Shown here in pieces: positions 1-8,445 of a stretch of DNA of 35,037 bases. The notes under the pieces were generated by a model. The model saw nothing but the letters and a program-made list of their open reading frames with translations, searched no databases and was not told the origin of the DNA. A program made the position numbers and the translations under genes. Source of the DNA: an uncultured Eubacteriales bacterium (lineage in GTDB: Bacteria; Bacillota; Clostridia; Oscillospirales; Oscillospiraceae); contig URHT01000020.1 of assembly GCA_900547745.1 (NCBI GenBank), forward strand, positions 1 to 35,037, in the 5' to 3' direction. How positions within the stretch are numbered: the first letter of the stretch is position 1; every line of letters starts with the position of its first letter.

Positions 1-1228
1 TGCCCAGCAGGCTGTACCCGGAGCCCTTGGACGTGGAGCGGTAGATGCGGTAGGATGTTGCGCCGTACACCGCGTTCCATGTCAGCACAGGCTTGCCGCT
101 GGTGGCGGAGTTGCCGATGCGCACCACGGGGGCGGCGGGAGCACAGTGCAGTGTCGCGCTGGTCAGGTTTCCGTTGCCGTTCCCGATGGTAATCTTTGTC
201 CAATCCGTCTCCGTGCCACCATAGTAAACATCTGCGAGACTGCGGCAGGAGCCAAAAGCATAACCTCCGATGTCGGTCACACTTCTGGGAATGGTGACGC
301 TTCCCAAGCTAGTGCAGTTCATGAAAGCGCTGATGCCTATGCTGGTCGTACCATCATGGATGATCAAGCTGGTCAATGCACTGCAATATGCAAATGCATA
401 TCCCTCGATGCTGGTCACACTGCCAGGGATCGTCACACTGGTCAGACTGGTACAATCTCTGAAAGCACCACTTTCGATACTGGTAACACCAGCTGAGATC
501 GTTACGCTGGTCAGGCCAGAGCAGCCCTTGAATGTATCCTGCTCAATGCGGGTCACGCTGCTGGGGATCGTTACTCTTGTCAAGCCGGCACAGTTGTAAA
601 ATGCACTGGTACCGATCGTTTTTACACTGTTAGGAATCGTCACAGATGTTAAGTTCTTGCAATACGTGAACGCATTATCGCCGATATCCGTCACACCGTT
701 TTGCATCGTCACGCTGGTCAGGCTGTCGCATGACTGAAATGCACACGAGCCGATGCTGGTCACACTTCCAGAAAGCGTTATGCCAGTCAGCACCTTGCAA
801 TAGGCAAATGCACTGTCTCCAATACTGGTCACACTGTCCGGAATTGCAACACTTGGCAGGCTGTAGCACCCCCTGAAAGAGCCGTAGCCGATGCTAGTCA
901 CACTGTCGGGGATCACTACTCTTGTCAATTTGGTACAGCCGTCGAACGCACGATCTCCAATACTAGTAACACCGTCCTCAATGATGACAGTCTTTACCTG
1001 TGAACTGCCGACATACCACGGTGCAACACTCATGCCATAGTTATCACCATAATCTTTCATCTTCCCCGTTCCGCTGATGGTCAGCGTACCGTCATCGGAC
1101 AGGCTCCACGTCAGCTTATCGCCGCAGGTGCCGCTGCTGGCCGCCCACGCTGTTTCCACCAGTCCCAGCGGCAGCATGGTCAGCACCATCACCGCTGCCA
1201 GCAAAATGGATAGCAATCTCTTTTTCAA
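1..1228 (-). CDS. Secreted BspA-like leucine-rich-repeat protein with FN3 domain (partial, runs off the left edge)
   Basis: About 409 residues are visible; the C-terminus lies outside the window. The start is a TTG at 1226-1228 preceded by GGAAGGGGAAG. It opens a signal peptide (KKRLLSILLAAVMVLTMLPL, then a likely AWA-A cleavage site). After a short lead-in there are about ten imperfect 22-24-residue repeats of the LRR_5/BspA type (LTSVTIPDSVTSIGxxAFxxC). Near position 60 the frame enters a fibronectin type III-like stretch (PVLTWNAVYGATSYRIYRS). Such proteins are exported and often surface-attached or adhesive; no anchor can be seen because the end is missing. The start follows the promoter at 1275-1302 and is separated from the ispH-rpsA operon by a terminator, so it is transcribed alone. 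The family call is firm; the ligand is unknown. Confidence 0.88.
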   Translation of the reverse strand, partial: MKKRLLSILLAAVMVLTMLPLGLVETAWAASSGTCGDKLTWSLSDDGTLTISGTGKMKDYGDNYGMSVAPWYVGSSQVKTVIIEDGVTSIGDRAFDGCTKLTRVVIPDSVTSIGYGSFRGCYSLPSVAIPDSVTSIGDSAFAYCKVLTGITLSGSVTSIGSCAFQSCDSLTSVTMQNGVTDIGDNAFTYCKNLTSVTIPNSVKTIGTSAFYNCAGLTRVTIPSSVTRIEQDTFKGCSGLTSVTISAGVTSIESGAFRDCTSLTSVTIPGSVTSIEGYAFAYCSALTSLIIHDGTTSIGISAFMNCTSLGSVTIPRSVTDIGGYAFGSCRSLADVYYGGTETDWTKITIGNGNGNLTSATLHCAPAAPVVRIGNSATSGKPVLTWNAVYGATSYRIYRSTSKGSGYSLLG

Positions 1229-1274
1229 TTTGATCTTCCCCTTCCTTGTGCCTGTTCGACACATATTTGGTTTT

Positions 1275-1302
1275 ATTATAGCAGTTTTCCACGAAAAAGC
1301 AA
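1275..1302 (-). promoter_or_regulatory. Promoter of the LRR protein gene
   Basis: On the minus strand TTGCTT (1297-1302) and TATAAT (1275-1280) are separated by 16 bp. The -10 box is perfect. The transcript would start about 40 nt before the TTG start codon. Confidence 0.7.
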
Positions 1303-1385
1303 GGTGTAGGGGGGGGATATATTCCAGCTTTTCGGCCAAAATCTACCATTTCCGACGGCTCATTTCCCCGCTTAGGGGCACAAGA

Positions 1386-1423
1386 AAAACCCAGCGCCGG
1401 ACTTACGCCCAGCGCTGGGTTTT
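1386..1423 (-). terminator. Intrinsic terminator of the M50-to-ispH operon
   Basis: Read on the minus strand, AAAACCCAGCGC pairs perfectly with GCGCTGGGTTTT 14 nt later, followed by TTCTTGT. It lies 13 nt after the ispH-rpsA stop and before the LRR promoter, closing the long minus-strand operon. Confidence 0.9.
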
Positions 1424-1436
1424 ATACACGATCAAT

Positions 1437-3386
1437 TTACTCGTCGTCGCCCTCGTCCTCGGCGGAGGGAGCCAGCAGCGCACGGATGGACAGGGAGATC
1501 TTCTGCTTCTCCTCATCGATGGCCGTGATCTTGGCGTCCACGATGTCGCCCTCGGACAGCACGTCGCCGGGCTTCTCAATGCGGCGATCCGCGATCTGGG
1601 AAATGTGGATCAGGCCGTCCACACCGGGTACCACCTCGGCAAAGGCGCCGAAGGTCATCAGCTTGACGATGCGCACCTGCGCCACATCGCCCACATGATA
1701 GGTGGACATGAACTTATCCCAGGGATTGCAGGAGCGATCCTTCACACCCAGAGAGATCTTGCGCTTCTCGGGATCGAAGGAGATGACGTACACATCCAGC
1801 GTATCGCCCACAGAGACGACCTCGGCGGGGTTCTTGATGCGAGACCAGGACAGCTCGGAGATATGTACCATACCATCCACGCCGCCGATGTCCACGAACA
1901 CGCCGTAGGAGGTCATGGACTTCACGGTGCCGGTGTAGTGCTTGCCGACCTCGATATTCTCCCAGATCTCCGCCTGCGCGGCCTGACGGGCCTCATAGGT
2001 CACGGCCTTGATGGAGCCGACAACGCGGCGGCGGGCACGATTGACCTCAGTGATGCGCAGGGAGACGGTCTGGCCGATCATGGCGCTGAGCTCGGCGCCG
2101 CGGGGCAGGCCGGACTGGGAAGCGGGCACGAACACGCGCACGCCCTTGACGTTGACAACAATGCCGCCCTTGTTCTCCTCAGTGACTTTGCCTTCGAGGG
2201 TGGTCTTCTCCTCGCGGGCCTTCTCGATGTCCTCCCAGACCTTGACAGCGTCCAGACGCTTCTTGGACAGCATGGCGTAACCCTCCACGTCGTTGACGCG
2301 GATGATGTAAGTCTCGATCTCGTCGCCGACCTTCACCACATCCTCAGGCTTCACGCTGGGATCGGCGGACAGCTCGTCGATGGAAATATAACCTGCCTGC
2401 TTGCAGCCCAGGTCAACCTGCACCTCGGTGGGCCCGATGGCAGTCACGATACCGGTTACCTTCTCTCCTGTATTCAAAGTCTTAAAAGATTTTTCCAGCA
2501 TTTCCTCGAAGCTCTCTTCGGTAGCTTCCACGTTCTTGATCTCGTCGCTCATTCTTGCATATACCTCCTTAATGATGCCCGCGGGCGTGGACGCGCCGGC
2601 TGTAAGCCCCGCCACAGAACATCCGTTAAGAAAGTCACCCTTGAGTTCATCCGCCCGTTCGATCTGATAGACGACGGGGCACCTCTCGCTGCAAATCTCC
2701 GTTAAATGTTTGGTGTTGGCACTCTTACGATCTCCGACCACGACCATCACGTCCGCCATGGCGGCGATTTCCGCCGCTTCTGACTGACGCTTATGCGTAG
2801 CATCACATATTGTATCAAAGATTTCTGCGTTTGTACACTGTTTTTTTAAAATTTTTACGCAGTTCTCCCAGAGACTGCGGATACAGGTGGTCTGCGCCGC
2901 CGCCATCAGGGGCGCCGTGCGCCGCTCCGGCCTTTCAGCAAGCCATTTTTCCAGCGCCTGCGGCCCGTCCACGATGACGGAATCCGCCGCCCAGCTGGCC
3001 GCGCCTATAACCTCCGGATGGTGCTGCTCGCCGATGACGAGGGGGATGCGCCCCTCCTCCCCGGCCCGGGCCACCAGCCGCTGGATGCGCCGCACGTTAG
3101 GACAGGTGGCGTCCACGATGTCCGCGCCGATAGCCGCCAATGCCTCGTAGACCTGCTTTCTCTCGCCGTGGGAACGGATAATCACCGTCTCCCCCGGCTG
3201 TATCTGGGGCACATCGTCCGCCTGCCGTGCGCCCAGCGCCTCCAGCTCCCGCACCACATGCGCGTTGTGGATGATGCTGCCCAGCATGACGCAGCCGCCC
3301 TTCTCCCGGGCGGTCTGCTCCGCCAGCTTCACCGCCCGCTCCACGCCGTAGCAGAACCCGGCAGATTTGGCCAATATCACAGGCAT
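1437..3386 (-). CDS. ispH: Bifunctional 4-hydroxy-3-methylbut-2-enyl diphosphate reductase / 30S ribosomal protein S1
   Basis: A 649-residue fusion. Residues 1-280 are IspH, the last enzyme of the MEP isoprenoid pathway, which reduces HMBPP to IPP and DMAPP with a [4Fe-4S] cluster. The three cluster cysteines are visible: C12 in GFCYGV, C95 in DATCPN and C194 in DTICDATHKR; substrate-site residues H40, H73, the QHHPEV segment and T167 are present. An acidic linker (about 283-303) leads to four S1 RNA-binding domains at about 307-378, 397-460, 482-549 and 563-634, each with the G-x-V ... KISL-type pattern. The ATG overlaps the plsC stop by 10 nt, so translation is probably coupled. Last gene of the operon. 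This fusion is known in Clostridia and supports the taxonomic call. Full length, no damage seen. Confidence 0.97.
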   Translation of the reverse strand: MPVILAKSAGFCYGVERAVKLAEQTAREKGGCVMLGSIIHNAHVVRELEALGARQADDVPQIQPGETVIIRSHGERKQVYEALAAIGADIVDATCPNVRRIQRLVARAGEEGRIPLVIGEQHHPEVIGAASWAADSVIVDGPQALEKWLAERPERRTAPLMAAAQTTCIRSLWENCVKILKKQCTNAEIFDTICDATHKRQSEAAEIAAMADVMVVVGDRKSANTKHLTEICSERCPVVYQIERADELKGDFLNGCSVAGLTAGASTPAGIIKEVYARMSDEIKNVEATEESFEEMLEKSFKTLNTGEKVTGIVTAIGPTEVQVDLGCKQAGYISIDELSADPSVKPEDVVKVGDEIETYIIRVNDVEGYAMLSKKRLDAVKVWEDIEKAREEKTTLEGKVTEENKGGIVVNVKGVRVFVPASQSGLPRGAELSAMIGQTVSLRITEVNRARRRVVGSIKAVTYEARQAAQAEIWENIEVGKHYTGTVKSMTSYGVFVDIGGVDGMVHISELSWSRIKNPAEVVSVGDTLDVYVISFDPEKRKISLGVKDRSCNPWDKFMSTYHVGDVAQVRIVKLMTFGAFAEVVPGVDGLIHISQIADRRIEKPGDVLSEGDIVDAKITAIDEEKQKISLSIRALLAPSAEDEGDDE

Positions 3387-3976
3387 GGCACACCGCCTAA
3401 CTCGTAGACCCGGCGCATGACCTCGTCCGTATTGGCCTGATACTCCTCCGCTGTACCCTTCCGTCCGGTGTAGGCAGGCGTAAAGGGCTTGCCGAAAATG
3501 ATGGGCGTCTTGCGGAACAAGCGTTTTTTCGTGCCAATGAACACCGGCACCATCTTCACGCCGGCGCGAATGGCCATCATGCCGGCGCCGCTCTTGGGCG
3601 TCACCTGTCCGGGCCGCTTCACCCGTGTACCCTCCGGGAAAATCAGCAGGTTCCAGTTATCCCGCAGGCTGGTGATGGCGGTCTTTACCGCGCCGATATC
3701 GCTGTTGCCGCGATCCACCGGAAAAACACCCATGTTCCGCAGGAACCAGCGCACCAGTGGGATGGAAAACAGCTGTTTTTTCGCCATGATCCGCAGGCTG
3801 AAGCTCTGGGGCATGGAAAGCACCAGCAAAATGGGGTCCCACGCGCTGGAGTGGTTGGCGCACAGGATCGCGGCTTCATCCTCCAGATTTTCCGTGCCGC
3901 GCAGCTCCACCGGCAGGAAAAACAGCACGATTGGCCGCAGGATGCGCCACGCTCTGGCATAAAACTTGTTCCTCAA
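3377..3976 (-). CDS. plsC: 1-acyl-sn-glycerol-3-phosphate acyltransferase (PlsC-like)
   Basis: A 199-residue membrane-associated acyltransferase that transfers a second acyl chain to lysophosphatidic acid in phospholipid synthesis. It has the catalytic H-x4-D motif (NHSSAWDP, H42 and D47) and the substrate-binding FPEGTR motif (113-118). A hydrophobic segment at about 12-24 (ILRPIVLFFLPVEL) probably attaches it to the inner face of the membrane. Length is normal for the short bacterial subfamily. It overlaps cmk by 4 nt and ispH by 10 nt. The cmk-plsC-ispH order is common in Clostridia. The acyl donor (acyl-ACP or acyl phosphate) cannot be read from the sequence. Confidence 0.93.
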   Translation of the reverse strand: MRNKFYARAWRILRPIVLFFLPVELRGTENLEDEAAILCANHSSAWDPILLVLSMPQSFSLRIMAKKQLFSIPLVRWFLRNMGVFPVDRGNSDIGAVKTAITSLRDNWNLLIFPEGTRVKRPGQVTPKSGAGMMAIRAGVKMVPVFIGTKKRLFRKTPIIFGKPFTPAYTGRKGTAEEYQANTDEVMRRVYELGGVPCL

Positions 3977-4656
3977 TTCGATACACTCCCCCGTATCACG
4001 TCCAGCAGCAGCTCGAGGCTGGCGTTGAAATCCATGGAGCTGGTGTCCACCATGATGGCGTCGTCCGCCGCCCGCAGCGGCGCGGCGGCGCGGTGGGTGT
4101 CGTTGTAGTCCCGCTCCTCCATCTCCCGCAGCACCTCGGCGTAGGGCTTGGGCGTACCCCGCTGCTGCAGCTCCAGCTCCCGGCGCTTTGCCCGCACCTC
4201 CACGTCGGCGTAGAGGAAAATTTTCACGTCCGCGTCGGGCAGCACCACCGTGCCGATATCCCGGCCGTCCATGATGACGCTGTGCTCCCGCGCCAGCGAG
4301 CGCTGCATCTCCATCAGGAAGTCCCGCACACCCTGGATGGCGGAGACGGCGGAGGCGTACATGGATATCTCCGGCAGGCGGATGTCCGCCGACACATCCT
4401 CCCCGTTCAGCAGCATGCGCTGCAGGCCGTCGCCGTCGTGCTCCATGGCGATGTGGATGTCCGGCAGTGCGGCCAGCACCGCCGCCGTGTCTTGGGGGTC
4501 GATGCCCCGTCGCTGCACATACAGACCGATGGTGCGGTAAATGGCGCCGGTGTCCACATACAGGATGCCCAGCCGCTCCGCCGCCGCCTTGGCCAGTGTG
4601 CTCTTGCCCGCGCCGGCGGGCCCGTCTACGGCCACGGCGTATCGTCTTTCGTTCAT
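3973..4656 (-). CDS. cmk: Cytidylate kinase
   Basis: Phosphorylates CMP and dCMP to the diphosphates using ATP in the cytoplasm. The P-loop GPAGAGKST is at residues 12-20. MDGRDIGTVVLPDADVKIFL is the typical CMP-kinase core, and RDYNDTHRAAAPL is the conserved lid/C-terminal motif. The frame is open further upstream to 4713, but that stretch overlaps the preceding flavoprotein gene. I chose the ATG at 4654-4656 (MNERRYAVAVDG) because GAGG lies 9 nt upstream and the resulting 227 residues are the usual length. An alternative ATG at 4665 would overlap the previous stop as ATGA. The 3' end overlaps plsC by 4 nt. Confidence 0.95.
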   Translation of the reverse strand: MNERRYAVAVDGPAGAGKSTLAKAAAERLGILYVDTGAIYRTIGLYVQRRGIDPQDTAAVLAALPDIHIAMEHDGDGLQRMLLNGEDVSADIRLPEISMYASAVSAIQGVRDFLMEMQRSLAREHSVIMDGRDIGTVVLPDADVKIFLYADVEVRAKRRELELQQRGTPKPYAEVLREMEERDYNDTHRAAAPLRAADDAIMVDTSSMDFNASLELLLDVIRGSVSN

Positions 4657-4661
4657 ATGCT

Positions 4662-5897
4662 TCATCCTCGCTGCTCTGCGGCGGAAAGACCCGCCAGATA
4701 TCCGGTGGCCCACGCGATCTGGAGGTTGAACCCTCCCGTGTAGGCGTCTACGTCCAGTATTTCCCCGGCGAAGTACAGTCCCTCCGCCAGCTTGGAGGCC
4801 ATGGTGCCGGGCACCACGTCCCCCACCTTCACGCCGCCTGCGGTGACGATGGCCTCCGCCACGGGGCGCGGGCCGGTGAGCGATACCGTGAAGTGCTTCA
4901 GCTCCTGCACCAGCGCACGGCGCTGCTCCTTTGTCAGACTGTTGGCCTTCTCCCCCTCCGGCAGCGCCAGACGGCGCAGCAGCACCGGCACCATGCTCCG
5001 GTGTACCAGTCCGGACAGGATGTTGGCCATGTCCCGGTTGGGGTTCTCCCCGATGTCCCGCAGGATGCGGCTGTCCAGCTTCTGCTGGTCCAGCGCCGGC
5101 TTCAGGTCGATGGACAGGCGGTACTGCTCCTTGTCCCAGCGGCGCAGGTGGGCGCTGGCGGACAGCATCAGCGGCCCGGACACGCCGAAATGGGTAAACA
5201 GCATCTCGCCGAACTCCCGGAATACCGGCTTGTTCTTTCCGTTGATCACCGTGGCCTCCACGTTCCGCAGGCTCAGGCCCTGCATGGCGGCGCAGTCGGC
5301 ATCGCCGCTCTCCAGCGGCACCAGCGAGCCTCTGGGCGGCACGATGGTGTGCCCCAGCGCCGCCGCCATGGCGTAGCCGTCGCCGGTGGAGCCGGTGCCC
5401 GGATAGGACACGCCGCCGGTAGCCAGCACCACCGCGTCCGCCGGATGGTGCTGCCTGTCGGTTTGCACGCCGGTGACGCGGCCGTCCTCCGCGGTGATCT
5501 CCGCCGCCCGCTCCCGCAGGATGCGGACGCGTAGCCGCCGCAGCTCCCGCTCCAGCGCGCCGGAGATGTCAAAGGAGCGGTCAGACACGGGGAACACACG
5601 GTTCCCCCGCTCCACCTTCAGCGGCACGCCCAACGCCTCGAAAAACGCCATGGCGTCCTGGGGCGTGAACCGGGTCAGGGCGCTGTACAGGAACCGCCCG
5701 TTGCCGGGGATGTTGGCCATCAGCGTCTCCTGATCGCAGTCGTTGGTCACGTTGCAGCGGCCCTTGCCGGTAATATTCAGTTTCTTGCCTAACCGCTCGT
5801 TGGGCTCCAGCAGCGTCACACCCGCGCCCCGTCGGGCGGCGGTGATGGCCGCCATCATACCGGCAGCTCCCCCGCCGATCACTATGATCTCACTCAT
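4662..5897 (-). CDS. BaiN/HI0933-family NAD(P)/FAD-dependent oxidoreductase
   Basis: A 411-residue flavoprotein. The N-terminal dinucleotide-binding motif is IVIGGGAAGMMAA (residues 5-17), followed by the family signature LGKKLNITGKGRCNVTN. A second glycine-rich motif (VVLATGGVSYPGTGSTGDGY) sits mid-protein. The C-terminal block LYFAGEILDVDAYTGGFNLQ and the following Ala/Thr-Gly-rich helix bind FAD. Family members such as BaiN have been tied to reductive steps in bile-acid metabolism, but most, including those beside cmk in Clostridia, have no known substrate. The start ATG overlaps the end of rpiR by 8 nt. Firm on family; no substrate can be given. Confidence 0.92.
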   Translation of the reverse strand: MSEIIVIGGGAAGMMAAITAARRGAGVTLLEPNERLGKKLNITGKGRCNVTNDCDQETLMANIPGNGRFLYSALTRFTPQDAMAFFEALGVPLKVERGNRVFPVSDRSFDISGALERELRRLRVRILRERAAEITAEDGRVTGVQTDRQHHPADAVVLATGGVSYPGTGSTGDGYAMAAALGHTIVPPRGSLVPLESGDADCAAMQGLSLRNVEATVINGKNKPVFREFGEMLFTHFGVSGPLMLSASAHLRRWDKEQYRLSIDLKPALDQQKLDSRILRDIGENPNRDMANILSGLVHRSMVPVLLRRLALPEGEKANSLTKEQRRALVQELKHFTVSLTGPRPVAEAIVTAGGVKVGDVVPGTMASKLAEGLYFAGEILDVDAYTGGFNLQIAWATGYLAGLSAAEQRG

Positions 5898-6756
5898 CGT
5901 CCTCTTTCCCGAAGATACTGTACTTCGACCACACCTGCTCCATATCCGCCAGCGTGGCGGACAGCTCCTCTCTGCGCTGGCGGCCTACGGCCAGGATCAG
6001 CGCATTCAGCAGACTCAGCGGCGCCGCCATGGAATCCACAAAGGAGATCATGTCGCTGGGCGCCAGCAGCGACAGCGTGGCCATCTGGTACATGGGCGAC
6101 ATGGGGCTGTCGGTGATGGCGATGACATCCGCCTTGCGGGAGCAGGCAAACTGCACCGCATGGATGGCCATCTTGGAGTACCGGGGGAAGCAGATGCTCA
6201 GCAGCACGTCTCCCGGCCCGATGTGTACCAGCTGCTCGTAGATCTCACCCGCCGCGCTGCTCTGTACCAGCGTTACGTTCTCAAAAATCAGGTGCATATA
6301 GAAGTTGAGATAGCCCGCCAGAAACGAGGACGAACGAACGCCCAGTATATAGATGTGCTTGGCGTGGAGCAGCTTGTCCACCACCCGCTCGAATTCCTCT
6401 CTGTCCAGCTCCTCAATGATGTCGTGGATACTGTTCATGTCCCGCTGCATGACGCTGCCCAGAATGTCCGAGCCGCTCATCTGGTCGCTGGACACCTGAA
6501 TACGCTGGATGGACGTGAGCTTGCCGCGTATCAGCTCCTGCAGCGCCTTCTGCATGTCGGGATAGCCGTTATAGCCCAGCTCCGCCGCGAACCGCACCAC
6601 CGTGGATTCACTGACCTGCGCCGTCTGCCCCAGCTTGCTGGCGGTCATGAACGCCGCTTTGTCGTAGTTTTCCAGAATGTACCGGGCGATCCGCTTCTGT
6701 CCTTTGGAGAACGTGTCCATCCCGTTGCGGATGGTCTGCAAAACGCTCTTATTCAC
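5890..6756 (-). CDS. MurR/RpiR-family transcriptional regulator
   Basis: A 288-residue regulator with an N-terminal helix-turn-helix of the HTH_6 type (about 1-77; SKLGQTAQVSESTVVRFAAELGY) and a SIS sugar-phosphate-binding domain (about 120-260; ILGVRSSSFLAGYLNFYM, DVLLSICFPRYSKM). SIS domains in this family bind phosphosugars such as MurNAc-6-P or hexosamine phosphates. The start is a GTG at 6754-6756 with AAAGGAGG 8 nt upstream; the last codons of rluB overlap it by 8 nt. It sits in the middle of a housekeeping operon with no sugar genes nearby. Its regulon is unknown; wall-sugar recycling is one possibility given the adjacent carboxypeptidase. Confidence 0.92.
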   Translation of the reverse strand: MNKSVLQTIRNGMDTFSKGQKRIARYILENYDKAAFMTASKLGQTAQVSESTVVRFAAELGYNGYPDMQKALQELIRGKLTSIQRIQVSSDQMSGSDILGSVMQRDMNSIHDIIEELDREEFERVVDKLLHAKHIYILGVRSSSFLAGYLNFYMHLIFENVTLVQSSAAGEIYEQLVHIGPGDVLLSICFPRYSKMAIHAVQFACSRKADVIAITDSPMSPMYQMATLSLLAPSDMISFVDSMAAPLSLLNALILAVGRQRREELSATLADMEQVWSKYSIFGKEDDE

Positions 6757-7468
6757 AGGCAGCGCCTCCTTTTATACTTTGCAATTCCTTGTCTGTCAAG
6801 TATCTCCACTTGCCGGTCGGAAGGCCGCCCAGCAGCAGGGTATCCTCCTGTACGCGCTGCAGCCGCGCCACATGCAGGCCGATCCTGGCGCACATTCGGC
6901 GCACCTGCCTGTTTTTGCCCTGATGGATGGTCACGCGCAGCAGGGCCTGTCCGCCGCTGCGGCTGACCTCCTCCGCCTGCGCCGGTGCGATGGGCTCGCC
7001 GTCCAACTCCGTGATGGCCATGAGCCGCTCCGCCGCGCCCCGTATGTCGCCACGCACCGTCACCAGATAGACCTTGTCCACCTGATGCCGGGGGTGCAGC
7101 AGCCGCTGGGCGAAGTCGCCGTCGTTGGTGAACAGCAGCAGGCCCTCGGAGTCCCGATCCAGCCGCCCCACGGGATACACCCGTGCGCCGCAGCCCGCCA
7201 CCAGCTCCGCCGCCGTCTGCCGTCCGCACTCATCGGACAGCGTGGTCACATAGCCCCGTGGCTTGTTGAGCATCAGATACACCGGTGCCGCCGTCTGCGG
7301 CAGCGGCCTGCCGTCCACCGTGACGGTATCCGTCTCCGGATCGGCCCGGCCGCCGATGACGGCCACCTCACCGTTGACCCGGACGCGGCCTGCCGCGATC
7401 CATTCCTCCGCCGTCCGGCGGGCGCACAGACCGGCGGACGCTATCAGTTTTTGCAGCCGTTCTTTCAT
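6749..7468 (-). CDS. rluB: RsuA/RluB-family rRNA pseudouridine synthase
   Basis: A 239-residue enzyme. An N-terminal S4 RNA-binding domain (LQKLIASAGLCARRTAEEWI) precedes the catalytic domain with the signature VGRLDRDSEGLLLFTNDG, whose first Asp is the catalytic nucleophile of this class. MLNKPRGYVTT and IHQGKNRQVRRM are further family blocks. It isomerises uridine in rRNA, probably 23S as for RluB. The open frame extends further upstream, but that part is antisense-frame noise over the carboxypeptidase gene. The ATG at 7466-7468 overlaps the carboxypeptidase stop as ATGA. In Bacillus, rluB also lies near scpB and a dac gene, so the synteny fits. Confidence 0.93.
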   Translation of the reverse strand: MKERLQKLIASAGLCARRTAEEWIAAGRVRVNGEVAVIGGRADPETDTVTVDGRPLPQTAAPVYLMLNKPRGYVTTLSDECGRQTAAELVAGCGARVYPVGRLDRDSEGLLLFTNDGDFAQRLLHPRHQVDKVYLVTVRGDIRGAAERLMAITELDGEPIAPAQAEEVSRSGGQALLRVTIHQGKNRQVRRMCARIGLHVARLQRVQEDTLLLGGLPTGKWRYLTDKELQSIKGGAACE

Positions 7469-8337
7469 GCGTCTCCACTCTCCCACTGTATCCATGCAGC
7501 CCACACCTCCGTCACTGTGCGGTGCATGCGCTCCGCTACCTGCTGCGCCGTCATACGCGGCGCTGTCAGGCAAAAACCATATTCGTACAGCGCCGCGTGG
7601 TCTGCCCAGTCGTCGCTGTCCCGCAGTGTCACCGCGATAAGGCGGCAGCCGCACCGCTCGGCGCAGGACACCAGCGTACGCCCCGCCGCCTTGGTATACC
7701 CGGTCTTCAGGCCGATGCAGCCCTCCACCTGCCGCAGCAGGCGGTTGTGGTTCTCCATGGTGCGCTGGCCGATAGTGACGCTGCGGCTGGAGCAGATGCG
7801 TCGGAACGTAGGCTCCTCCATGGCTGCGGCGGCCAGCACTGCCATATCCCGCGCCGTGGAGTAGTGCCCCTCGGCATCCAGTCCGTTGGGATTGGCAAAG
7901 CTGGTACGGGTCATGCCCAGCGCCGCCGCCTTTTCGTTCATCAGCGCCACGAAGGGCTCCGGTCCCCCGGCGCACGCCGTCAGCGCCAGCGCCGCGTCGT
8001 TGCCGGAGCACAGCAGCAGCCCGTACAGCAGCTCCTCCACCCGCACCGTCTCGCCGGGCTTCAGGTACATGGATGAGCCCTCCGCCATATGGTCGCGGGT
8101 CACGGTGACGGTGTCGTCCAGTCCCGCCTGCTCCAGCACCACCATCGCCGTCATGATCTTGGTGGTGCTGGCAATGAGCATCTGCTCATCGCCGTTCTTT
8201 TCGTACAGCACCTGGCCCGTATCCGCGTCCAGCAGGACAGCAGCCGTGGCGGAGACCTCCACAGCCTCCGCCACAGCCGGCAGCATACACAGGAGCAGGC
8301 ACAGGCGCAGCAGCGCCCGCAGCATCTTGGCCCACAT
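7465..8337 (-). CDS. D-alanyl-D-alanine carboxypeptidase (peptidase S11, DacB/DacF-like)
   Basis: A 290-residue low-molecular-weight penicillin-binding protein that trims the terminal D-Ala from peptidoglycan stem peptides outside the membrane. It has a signal peptide (about 1-25; LLRLCLLLCMLPAVAEA) and all three active-site motifs: STTK (57-60), SGN (111-113) and KTG (211-213). It lacks the long C-terminal PBP5_C domain and amphipathic anchor of classical PBP5, so it is short, with about 50 residues after the core. The start ATG at 8335-8337 has AGGGGTG 7 nt upstream. Its place beside gerW suggests a role in cortex or spore-wall maturation, as for B. subtilis DacB or DacF; that role is inferred from neighbours. 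Confidence 0.93.
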   Translation of the reverse strand: MWAKMLRALLRLCLLLCMLPAVAEAVEVSATAAVLLDADTGQVLYEKNGDEQMLIASTTKIMTAMVVLEQAGLDDTVTVTRDHMAEGSSMYLKPGETVRVEELLYGLLLCSGNDAALALTACAGGPEPFVALMNEKAAALGMTRTSFANPNGLDAEGHYSTARDMAVLAAAAMEEPTFRRICSSRSVTIGQRTMENHNRLLRQVEGCIGLKTGYTKAAGRTLVSCAERCGCRLIAVTLRDSDDWADHAALYEYGFCLTAPRMTAQQVAERMHRTVTEVWAAWIQWESGDA

Positions 8338-8358
8338 AGGATCACCCCTGCTTTTGTA

Positions 8359-8400
8359 CCATCAGTTAACAAGGGCAAACACGCCCTTGTCAGCTGATGG
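8359..8400 (-). promoter_or_regulatory. Intercistronic hairpin between gerW and the carboxypeptidase gene
   Basis: Two 18-nt arms (CCATCAGTTAACAAGGGC and GCCCTTGTCAGCTGATGG) around a 6-nt loop match at 16 of 18 positions. It sits in the only gap of more than 20 nt inside the operon (108 nt). No T-run follows on the minus strand, so it is more likely an mRNA-processing or stability element or a weak terminator than a full stop. Confidence 0.6.
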
Positions 8401-8445
8401 TAAGATCATCCCAGTATATTCGGCCCTGTGCGAAAGTATTTTGTC

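Noticed and set aside
150..960. Regularly spaced repeats at the left edge as a possible CRISPR array
   Set aside because: The repeats are degenerate, about 69 bp apart, and encode in-frame leucine-rich repeats of a secreted protein.
1077..2705. Long plus-strand open frame opposite ispH-rpsA
   Set aside because: It is antisense to a full-length, motif-complete gene. High GC makes long antisense frames common here, and no ribosome binding site or known motif is present.
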